64,000 nucleotides of DNA from Candidatus Nanopelagicus sp. (lineage in GTDB: Bacteria; Actinomycetota; Actinomycetes; Nanopelagicales; Nanopelagicaceae), in contig JAEMTE010000004.1 of NCBI GenBank assembly GCA_016462445.1, positions 1 to 64,000 of the forward strand, in the 5' to 3' direction. Below, piece by piece: positions 58,701 through 64,000 of the stretch; the first letter of the stretch is position 1, and each line of letters opens with the position of its first letter. Under the pieces are notes generated by a model that was not told where the DNA came from, made no database searches, and worked only from the letters and a program-made list of their open reading frames with translations. The position numbers and the translations under genes are program-made.

Positions 58701-58906
58701 AAGAAGAGCGCAAGCGCATTGGTCTAGATATTAGTGATCGAATTACTGTCAATTGGAACGCCACCGGTGATTTGGCGGCGGCAATCACCTCAGGTATCAG
58801 TGAAATTAGTGCAGAGGTCCTTGCTACTCAAATGCAGCAAAATAAAGCAGAGAATGCAAGTGATAATGAGTTAGGACTCTGGCTTAGTTTAGTAAAAATT
58901 AATTAA
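55757..58906 (+). CDS. ileS: isoleucyl-tRNA synthetase, IleRS2-like
   Basis: A 1049-residue class Ia synthetase. The nucleotide-binding motif reads GTHH (PPTANGMPGTHHIEARVFKD) rather than HIGH, and KMSKS reads KMSKH in DGRKMSKHLGN. The GXHH form is the mark of the IleRS2 type, known for natural mupirocin tolerance. Editing-domain (VLVWTTTPWTLVANTAVAV), tryptophan-rich (DCWYDSGAMPFAQWGYP) and anticodon-binding regions are present. The start is GTG 55757 or ATG 55763; TAGAAT lies just upstream. The gap to traR is about 70-110 bp, too short for a T-box leader. Its stop overlaps that of yggT by 4 bp. Confidence 0.96.
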   Translation: MNMNKKREINSLSAQIDLPVMEAGILDFWSQNQIFEKSVTNRNGSPRWSFYEGPPTANGMPGTHHIEARVFKDLFPRFQTMKGKQVIRKAGWDCHGLPVEIAVEKELGFTGKADIEKFGVAAFNDKCRESVQRHVNEFTAMTKRMGFWVDFDDAYWTMSPSYIESVWWSLQQIWQKGLLVQDHRVAPYCPRCGTGLSDHELAQGYETIQDPSVFVRFPATSGKLAELKATLLVWTTTPWTLVANTAVAVNPKVTYQVIEVVSDEKTERLVVAADLASVLGDEGKVIATFKGSELEHTKYARPFDFVEINDSHYVVLADYVTVEDGTGLVHQSPAFGADDLEVCRKYNLPVINPISPDGHFLKEVPLVGGVFFKEADKALIKDLKARGLMFKSLQFEHSYPHCWRCHTALMYYAQPSWYIKTTEIKKELLRENSKTDWHPETIKTGRFGDWLNNNIDWAVSRNRYWGTPLPIWRCENKHEICVGSLAELGKLAGKELSTLDPHRPFVDDINFACNECSALMTRIPEVIDCWYDSGAMPFAQWGYPHKQDSVAQFKAAYPADFICEAIDQTRGWFYTLMTIGTLVFDKSSYKTVLCLGHILDKDGRKMSKHLGNVLEPMPLMNQHGADAVRWYMLAAGSPWSARRVGHDAISDVVRKTLLTYWNTISFFTLYANAADFKVSTVPKDLTLMDRWILSELNKLIQSVDTALESFDSQGAGTVIAAFIDDLSNWYVRRSRRRFWDGDPVALNTLYFCLKNLTLLLAPMVPFISEHVWQSLIRVAEGEQIESVHLANFPVADKSSVDEKLSNAVALSRRLVELGRAARAESGVKIRQPLSRALVSATGWEQMSQEIKTHIAEELNILKVDGIQVAGTDLVDISVKANFRTLGTKFGADVQVIAKQITAIDAGVMVKELRKSNSYKITVELAGKKKDIEIDLDDLVITETPRSGWSVASHGGESLALDLALTPDLIRAGLVREVIRAIQEERKRIGLDISDRITVNWNATGDLAAAITSGISEISAEVLATQMQQNKAENASDNELGLWLSLVKIN

Positions 58907-59187
58907 AGCAACACAACTAAGCGCATCAGCAACTGCACCACAAAAAATACCACGATAAATGAGAGATCTAATGAGATGCCACCTAATCTAAGTGGCGGCA
59001 CAAATTGTCTTACAAAGCTAAGTGGCTTATCAGTTACTGAGTAAATTAATTCAGCCAGCGCCAAGATCACACCACTTGGGCGCCAGTTGGGTGAGAAAAT
59101 ACGAACATAATCTAAAATTAATCTACCGACTAATGCAATTAGAAATAAATTAAGAACCCAGTAAAGCAGAGAAAAAATTACACCCAT
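58903..59187 (-). CDS. YggT family membrane protein
   Basis: A 94-residue protein with an N-terminal helix pair, a loop (IFSPNWRPSGVILALAELIYSVTDKPLSFVRQFVPPLRLGGISLD) and a C-terminal helix, the usual YggT layout. Family members sit in division clusters next to sepF, and a role in division or envelope integrity is suspected but unclear. It is 14 bp after sepF. In other actinobacteria divIVA follows here; in this window the next gene is the convergent ileS, with overlapping stops. Confidence 0.92.
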   Translation of the reverse strand: MGVIFSLLYWVLNLFLIALVGRLILDYVRIFSPNWRPSGVILALAELIYSVTDKPLSFVRQFVPPLRLGGISLDLSFIVVFFVVQLLMRLVVLL

Positions 59188-59201
59188 TTGCTATGGGATA
59201 A

Positions 59202-59657
59202 TCAGCTTTGATTAAAAAAACTTGCCTGTGCTGCAGAGTTCTTATCTTCAACGCTTACTGAAACATTTGGCGGTGTAAGTAAGAAAACCTTTGGCGTTAC
59301 TCTTTCAATACTTCCATGGTGTCCAAAAACTAACCCGGAGGCAAAATCTACCAACCGTTTACGCTCTGACTCTTCCATGTCACTTAGATTCATAATTACC
59401 GGTTTACCTTCACGGTAATGCTCACCAATTAAACGTGCTTCGCTGTAGGTGCGAGGTGTCAACGAAATAATATGATCCATCACCTTTACTGAATCACCTG
59501 CTGGTGCTAAATCAATATTTTGTTTAGGTGCACTCTTAGTATTGGCTCTTACCAAGCGAGGTGCCCGCTCAGTTAATTGATTTGCGCTTCCATGGTCTAA
59601 CTCATCCTCATCCATTAATCCGAGGTATCCAGCAACCCGCTTAAATGCACTAGCCAT
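59202..59657 (-). CDS. sepF: cell division protein SepF
   Basis: About 151 residues. SepF tethers FtsZ to the membrane in bacteria without FtsA. The N-terminal amphipathic helix ([18 protein letters not shown]) is followed by a variable linker and the conserved SepF domain ([46 protein letters not shown]). The track starts at TTG 59663; the ATG two codons on is the family start. TAGCCT, whose TAG is the yggS stop, lies 6 nt before the ATG, so a leaderless promoter is possible. The gene lies in the ftsZ run. Confidence 0.95.
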   Translation of the reverse strand: [151 protein letters not shown]

Positions 59658-59663
59658 AACCAA

Positions 59664-59669
59664 AGGCTA
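59664..59669 (-). promoter_or_regulatory. predicted sepF -10 box overlapping the yggS stop codon
   Basis: TAGCCT, 6 nt before the sepF ATG; its TAG is the yggS stop codon. There is no Shine-Dalgarno in the spacer (TTGGTT). Confidence 0.5.
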
Positions 59670-60353
59670 TGCGATCTGATCCCGATTACCGAGGATTGAA
59701 CTACCAATTCGCAGATGTGTCGCGCCATAGGAAATTGCCATTTCATAGTCGCCACTCATCCCAGAGGAGAGGGATTTAGCGTTGGAAAATGTGAGCAAAA
59801 AATCACCATGTATTTTCGATAGATTGGCAAAGGCTGACTCAGTAGGTGAATCGGTAGGAGCAACTGCCATTAATCCCTGCAGTGCAACACCAGGTAATTT
59901 TGTGATCTGATTTGCTAACTCAATTAACTTAGCTGGATCTACCCCACCACGTGACTCTGGTGGTTGATCCAGTGAGACCTGAATAAAAATTGGCTTAGGC
60001 TGGCCACTACTCTGTTCAGAGATTATTTGTGCATATTTAATCTGATCAACTGAGTGAATACAGCAGGCCCAGTTAGTAATTGATTTTAATTTATTGCTCT
60101 GAATCTGGCCCTGAAAATGCCAATTAATATCAGAGGGCAACTGCTCCACCTTGCTACTTGCCTCTTGATCTCTATTCTCACCAAATTGGCGAACCCCTAA
60201 TGAGTACAAGATCTCTAAATCTGATAAGGGAAAACTCTTGGTAACTGCAATTAAAGTTATTTCATCAGTTGAGCGCCCAGCTTTAGCTGCTGCCGCATCT
60301 ATCTTTGCTCGCACAGTATCTAGATTTTCTCTTATCTGATCAACTCTTTTCAC
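59667..60353 (-). CDS. yggS: YggS family PLP homeostasis protein
   Basis: A 228-residue PLP-binding TIM-barrel protein (PLPBP/YggS) that buffers pyridoxal phosphate and affects amino-acid pools. The PLP lysine is in ITLIAVTKSFP; FGENRDQEA, WHFQGQIQSNKL, HSVDQI, LQGLMAVAP and MSGDYEMAISYGATHLRIGS are family blocks. The GTG start overlaps the pgeF stop by 4 bp (GTGA). It is a standing member of the ftsZ-pgeF-yggS-sepF run. Confidence 0.94.
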   Translation of the reverse strand: MKRVDQIRENLDTVRAKIDAAAAKAGRSTDEITLIAVTKSFPLSDLEILYSLGVRQFGENRDQEASSKVEQLPSDINWHFQGQIQSNKLKSITNWACCIHSVDQIKYAQIISEQSSGQPKPIFIQVSLDQPPESRGGVDPAKLIELANQITKLPGVALQGLMAVAPTDSPTESAFANLSKIHGDFLLTFSNAKSLSSGMSGDYEMAISYGATHLRIGSSILGNRDQIA

Positions 60354-60970
60354 AGGCAGATTAATCCAATCTGCCTACCAGGTTGGCCATCTCTGCGATG
60401 TGAGTAATAATCAGAGCTCTCCTTAGTGCAAATATCTAGATTAAGTAATTCAACATCAGATATTTGTGCTGCTAGGCCAGCAAATAGGTTTAGGTGATTG
60501 CCTCTGCCAGCAGTTGCTGGATGAGTCTTTGTAATCTCTGCAAACATCTGCGAATCAACCTCATAACAATTTCCGCAGATATGTGGGCCAACTGTGCCAG
60601 AGATTTTTTCAGCCCCTAACGATCTCATTTGTGCAACCGCATTTAAGGCGACTTTATTTAACAATCCTTTTCGGCCAACATGCACCGCCGCTACCACTGC
60701 AGTTGAATAGAGCAGTAAAGGCAGGCAATCTGCCACCCGCACCGCTAATGCAATATTGCTTTGATCACTCACCAATGCATCAGCATCTGGGATTGTATTT
60801 ATCTGCCCATCAGCAATATCTGTTGAAATAGAAATCACCTGATCACTGTGGCTTTGTTTCATAAATTGAACTGGTTTCCCAATTAATGTGGAGAGCTGCT
60901 TCTTTTGTTCTAAATCAACTGGATCAGATAATGAGCCAAACTCAATCGAGGTAAAGAGCAGTCGAGCCAT
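60350..60970 (-). CDS. pgeF: YfiH/LACC1-type purine nucleoside phosphorylase (PgeF family)
   Basis: A 206-residue multicopper-oxidase-like family protein. Metal ligands expected in the family are seen in MKQSHSDQV, VRVADCLPLLLYS and GPHICGNCYEV. Members act on purine nucleosides, and E. coli PgeF edits faulty peptidoglycan precursors. It is 8 bp after ftsZ and overlaps yggS by 4 bp. It is somewhat short (usual length 230-260), with a brief N-terminus that keeps the core motifs. Confidence 0.92.
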   Translation of the reverse strand: MARLLFTSIEFGSLSDPVDLEQKKQLSTLIGKPVQFMKQSHSDQVISISTDIADGQINTIPDADALVSDQSNIALAVRVADCLPLLLYSTAVVAAVHVGRKGLLNKVALNAVAQMRSLGAEKISGTVGPHICGNCYEVDSQMFAEITKTHPATAGRGNHLNLFAGLAAQISDVELLNLDICTKESSDYYSHRRDGQPGRQIGLICL

Positions 60971-60978
60971 AATGGCTA

Positions 60979-62118
60979 CTACCGCATGAAATCAGGGATA
61001 TCGATCTCATCTTCTGCAACTAACTCTTCAAAGGTAATCCGGCGCCTAGGTTGCTCTGCTGAGCCAACATTTAAATCAAGGGCTACTGCGATTGGATCAT
61101 TTGCAGCAATTGGATCTGCCTCACCATTCATGGTTGCAGCATTAATTACCGGCATTAAAACTCGCTTTGGCGCACCACCATCAAAACCGGCAGCAATAAC
61201 AGTTACTCGAACCTCATCCCCTAACGCATCATCAATTACTGTTCCATAAATGATGTTTGCATCTGGGTGGGCAGATTGAGCAACTAACTCTGCTGCCTCG
61301 GAGATCTCAAATAAACCAAGATCAGATCCACCAGCGATTGATAATAAAACACCATGTGCACCATCAATTGATGCCTCAAGTAGTGGACTTGAGATTGCAA
61401 GCTCTGCTGCTCTAATCGATCTAGCTTCACCACGTGCTGAGCCAATTCCCATCAGCGCAGATCCGGCACCAGACATAACACTTTTCACATCAGCAAAATC
61501 TAAATTAATCAAACCAGGAGTAGTTATTAAATCGGTAATGCCCTGCACTCCAGAAAGTAAAACTTGATCGGCAGTTTTAAATGCTTCAAGTGCGCTAATT
61601 GAACGATCAGAGATTGCTAATAAGCGGTCATTTGGAATAACAATTAATGTGTCAACCTCTGAGCGAAGATTTTCAATTCCTTCATCAGCTTGTGCACTTC
61701 GTCGCTTGCCTTCAAATGTAAATGGCTTTGTAACAACACCAACTGTTAACGCACCTAAATCCTTCGCCACCTTTGCAACAATTGGCGCACCACCAGTACC
61801 AGTTCCGCCACCTTCACCTGCTGTAATGAAAACCATATCCGCACCGCGTAGTACCTCTTCAATTTCATCGATGTGATCTAGAGCTGCTTGCCGGCCAATC
61901 TCTGGCGCGGCACCTGCACCTAACCCTCTTGTTAATTTTCTACCAATATCTAATTTCACATCTGCATCTGACATTAGTAATGCTTGTGCATCTGTATTGA
62001 TCGCAATAAATTCAACACCTTTTAAACCGACATCAATCATTCGGTTAACGGCATTAACGCCGCCGCCGCCGATACCAACAACTTTGATAACAGCTAAATA
62101 ATTTTGCGGTGTTGCCAC
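60979..62118 (-). CDS. ftsZ: cell division protein FtsZ
   Basis: About 379 residues. The tubulin-like GTPase forms the division ring. Motifs are [18 protein letters not shown], the GTP-binding [13 protein letters not shown], the T7 loop [11 protein letters not shown], and a C-terminal peptide DEIDIPDFM that binds SepF in actinobacteria. The track starts at ATG 62130. The GTG at 62118 has GAGG 6 nt upstream and gives the family start [11 protein letters not shown], so I prefer it. About 185 bp separates it from ftsQ and holds a possible terminator and leader. Confidence 0.97.
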   Translation of the reverse strand: MATPQNYLAVIKVVGIGGGGVNAVNRMIDVGLKGVEFIAINTDAQALLMSDADVKLDIGRKLTRGLGAGAAPEIGRQAALDHIDEIEEVLRGADMVFITAGEGGGTGTGGAPIVAKVAKDLGALTVGVVTKPFTFEGKRRSAQADEGIENLRSEVDTLIVIPNDRLLAISDRSISALEAFKTADQVLLSGVQGITDLITTPGLINLDFADVKSVMSGAGSALMGIGSARGEARSIRAAELAISSPLLEASIDGAHGVLLSIAGGSDLGLFEISEAAELVAQSAHPDANIIYGTVIDDALGDEVRVTVIAAGFDGGAPKRVLMPVINAATMNGEADPIAANDPIAVALDLNVGSAEQPRRRITFEELVAEDEIDIPDFMR

Positions 62119-62270
62119 TTTGCGCCTCATCCCTAGCCCTAACCCTCAAGTTGAGAGTTAAAGTTAATGCTTTCCGATTAAGTAAAAGTAGGCACTAAGC
62201 GCTACTCAATCAAACACCGACACGATTTATATTGGGTCAAATATTTATCAAATTTTTACTAAATAAAATA

Positions 62271-62283
62271 CTGACTCTGTCAG
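62271..62283 (-). terminator. weak terminator or leader hairpin between ftsQ and ftsZ
   Basis: On the minus strand CTGAC-AGA-GTCAG is followed by TATTTTATTT. The 5-bp stem is short, so it may only attenuate. The rest of the 187-bp gap is A+T-rich, with a TTGACC hexamer and a TATAAA further on; I see no gene there and no clearly spaced promoter. Confidence 0.4.
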
Positions 62284-62305
62284 CTCTTTACAGATTCACC
62301 AGAAA

Positions 62306-63031
62306 TCAACTGATAATTGGTGAAGATGGTTGCGATAAATCAACCTGCTTAATCTGCTGATTCTCTGGCAGTTTCAATAGGGCGGTAAGAACTGTCGATT
62401 TTTGGCCTACCTCCTCCGCTCTTCCCCAACTGATCCGCACCAGGTTGGCGTTAATTCGGGTATTCATAATGATTGATCCAGATTTTGAAACTGAGATCGA
62501 CTCAAGTTCGCTCACAAGATAATTTAGATCTGCTGGTATTTGATTTAATAATTTTGCTACTGAGGAAAGATCTGCCTTGGTACTGCTTTGGGTGGTAACT
62601 TGCGGCAGTTTATTTTGCATTGCTATCTGGGTGGCTGAGGTAGGGGTGAAGATTGATCCGGAGCTATCAAAATTAATTAGAGTATTTTGGCTAGAAATAG
62701 ATCTTGCGATAGCAACTCGCTCAATTACATCTATCTTAATCTGCTTACTAAACCAATTACGCGAGATATCTGCATCTGCAATCCAATCTAACTCAGTTAG
62801 AGATTGCTTAATTGCCCTTATGTCTACTCTAGCTAGTTTGCTACCAACCTGTGGTTGCACACCTGACTGAATCAATCTGCTATTAATTATCAAATTTGCC
62901 TCACTACCTTGAATCGATACTGAGCTGACTGATAAAAATGAGGACCAACCCAATAGGTAGGCAGAGCCAGCTATTAGTAAAGTTACCGATAATGTTATAG
63001 AGAGCCGTTTAAATCGCTTTCTTTTAATCAC
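62306..63031 (-). CDS. ftsQ: cell division protein FtsQ/DivIB
   Basis: A 241-residue bitopic division protein. A basic cytoplasmic tail (IKRKRFKRL), one membrane helix (about 11-30), and an extracytoplasmic POTRA domain (FLSVSSVSIQGSEANLI, LARVDIRAIKQSLTELDWIADADISRNW) are followed by the FtsQ beta domain (LVRISWGRAEEVGQKSTVLTALL). It links early and late divisome proteins. The GTG start has no clear Shine-Dalgarno. It is 13 bp after murC. Length is near the lower end for the family. Confidence 0.92.
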   Translation of the reverse strand: MIKRKRFKRLSITLSVTLLIAGSAYLLGWSSFLSVSSVSIQGSEANLIINSRLIQSGVQPQVGSKLARVDIRAIKQSLTELDWIADADISRNWFSKQIKIDVIERVAIARSISSQNTLINFDSSGSIFTPTSATQIAMQNKLPQVTTQSSTKADLSSVAKLLNQIPADLNYLVSELESISVSKSGSIIMNTRINANLVRISWGRAEEVGQKSTVLTALLKLPENQQIKQVDLSQPSSPIIS

Positions 63032-63044
63032 AAATTTCTACCAA

Positions 63045-64000
63045 TTACCGATTTGCTAATGCCTGCAGGATTGGATCACCTAGCGAGCTAACATCCCCAG
63101 CACCGAGGGTAATAATTACATCCCCGCTTTTAGCCATCATTGCGACCTCACTTACTACCTGCACCATTGAAGGTTCAAATTTTGCTTGATCACTCTTCAT
63201 ATCCTTAATAATTAGCAAGGAAGAAACGCCAGGAATTGGCTGCTCACTTGCGGCATAAACCTCTAGTAAAAAAGTGAAATCAGAGTTTGCTAACGCCTCT
63301 GCAAACTGATGAGAAAATACAGCGGTTCGTGAATACCGATGCGGTTGAAATACCACTAACACACGGCCAGACTGGGCTAGGTTTTTAGCGGCGATTAAAG
63401 TTACCGTGATCTCAGTTGGATGATGCCCGTAATCATCAATTACCTTAACTCCAGCAACCTCGCCCTTTAATTCAAATCGCCTTCTAGTTCCAGTAAAGCT
63501 CTTTAAACCAGTAATTAATTTATCTTCTGCAATGCCCATGGCAGAGCCAGCAGCAAAGGCTGCTACAGCATTTAGTAGGTTATGTTTTCCAGCAACTGCC
63601 AAATTTAACTCCCCTATCTTGCGCCCAGTAATAGTAAGAGCGGCGGATGAGGTAGTCGGGGCTAGATTTATCCGGTCAAGGCGAAAATCATTGTTGCTAT
63701 CCTCACCATAAAGGAGAATTTTCAAATCTGATCTTTTGATCTGAGACAGTAGGTGCTTAACCCCAGAATCATCCCCACAGGCAACTAAGAAACCACCTGG
63801 CTTGATTGAATCGACAAACTGTTCAAATACTGCAAAGACTGCTTCCTCATCAGCAAAGTGATCCACATGATCTAACTCAACATTGGTAATAATCGCACCG
63901 CTTGGTTTATAAGCTAAGAATGAGCCATCAGATTCATCTGCCTCAGCCACAAATATTGAACCACTGCCGCTATGAGCATTGGTACCGGCGTTATTAATAG
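63045..64000 (-). CDS. murC: UDP-N-acetylmuramate--L-alanine ligase (partial, N-terminus off the window)
   Basis: About 318 C-terminal residues of a Mur ligase. The frame stays open to the window edge, so the track's start at 63950 is only an internal GTG. Upstream codons read NAGTNAHSGSGSIFVAEADE, the normal MurC sequence. Further motifs are VELDHVDHF, GKHNLLNAVAAFAAG, DDYGHHPTEI, FQPHRYSRT and LGAGDVSSLG. The ATP P-loop lies beyond the edge. It adds L-alanine to UDP-MurNAc in the cytoplasm and starts the murC-ftsQ-ftsZ run seen here. Confidence 0.96.
   Translation of the reverse strand, partial: INNAGTNAHSGSGSIFVAEADESDGSFLAYKPSGAIITNVELDHVDHFADEEAVFAVFEQFVDSIKPGGFLVACGDDSGVKHLLSQIKRSDLKILLYGEDSNNDFRLDRINLAPTTSSAALTITGRKIGELNLAVAGKHNLLNAVAAFAAGSAMGIAEDKLITGLKSFTGTRRRFELKGEVAGVKVIDDYGHHPTEITVTLIAAKNLAQSGRVLVVFQPHRYSRTAVFSHQFAEALANSDFTFLLEVYAASEQPIPGVSSLLIIKDMKSDQAKFEPSMVQVVSEVAMMAKSGDVIITLGAGDVSSLGDPILQALANR

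Overview
The window is a dense, A+T-rich stretch of chromosome from a free-living actinobacterium with a streamlined genome. Several genes are actinobacterial hallmarks: rbpA, whiA with yvcK, sufR, a PriA-type HisA, an ANTAR response regulator of the PdtaR type, a DUF3099 membrane protein, and the ftsQ-ftsZ-pgeF-yggS-sepF-yggT order. The low G+C, the scarcity of gaps (none above 300 bases) and the frequent 1-11 nt gene overlaps point to the freshwater acI group (Nanopelagicales, such as Planktophila or Nanopelagicus). That placement is inference from composition and gene order. I see no insertion sequence, phage, CRISPR array or foreign island.

Layout, left to right. (1) The 5' part of infC (minus strand, near-cognate ATC start) with a structured leader, then a DUF3099 gene. 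(2) A minus-strand Fe-S assembly operon, sufR-sufB-sufD-Rieske ferredoxin-sufC-sufS-sufU-sufT, followed by an ABC exporter. (3) Plus-strand ctaA-tkt-tal-pgi (heme A synthesis and sugar-phosphate metabolism). (4) Minus-strand coaE-uvrB-uvrA-uvrC-yvcK-whiA-gap-pgk-tpiA-secG-rbpA, with rpsA upstream behind its own terminator. (5) MFS transporter (+), polA (-), hotdog thioesterase (+). (6) A long minus-strand run: dnaE1, priA, trpE, a mini membrane protein, trpC, trpB, trpA, a MauE-like protein, a DsbA-like protein, lgt, a VIT1/CCC1 transporter, gltB, gltD, pyk, tRNA-Leu(CAA) and pdtaR. (7) ileS (+) lies between traR/dksA-lspA-rluD and the cell-division run murC-ftsQ-ftsZ-pgeF-yggS-sepF-yggT (both -).

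The genes cover core functions: Fe-S supply (SUF), lower glycolysis and the non-oxidative pentose phosphate pathway, glutamate and tryptophan synthesis, excision repair, replication, lipoprotein maturation and septum formation. No new multi-gene defence or metabolic system is visible. The unusual content is in compact gene architecture. Examples are near-cognate start codons (infC ATC; lspA CTG, which the ORF track truncates), a 51-aa remnant of the Trp-operon membrane protein, and a recurring junction in which a stop codon doubles as part of the -10 box of a leaderless downstream gene. A tRNA-Leu(CAA) with a class I body also ends one base before the pdtaR start codon. Several genes usual in these neighbourhoods in other actinobacteria are absent here (divIVA, rapZ, zwf-opcA-pgl, ctaB).
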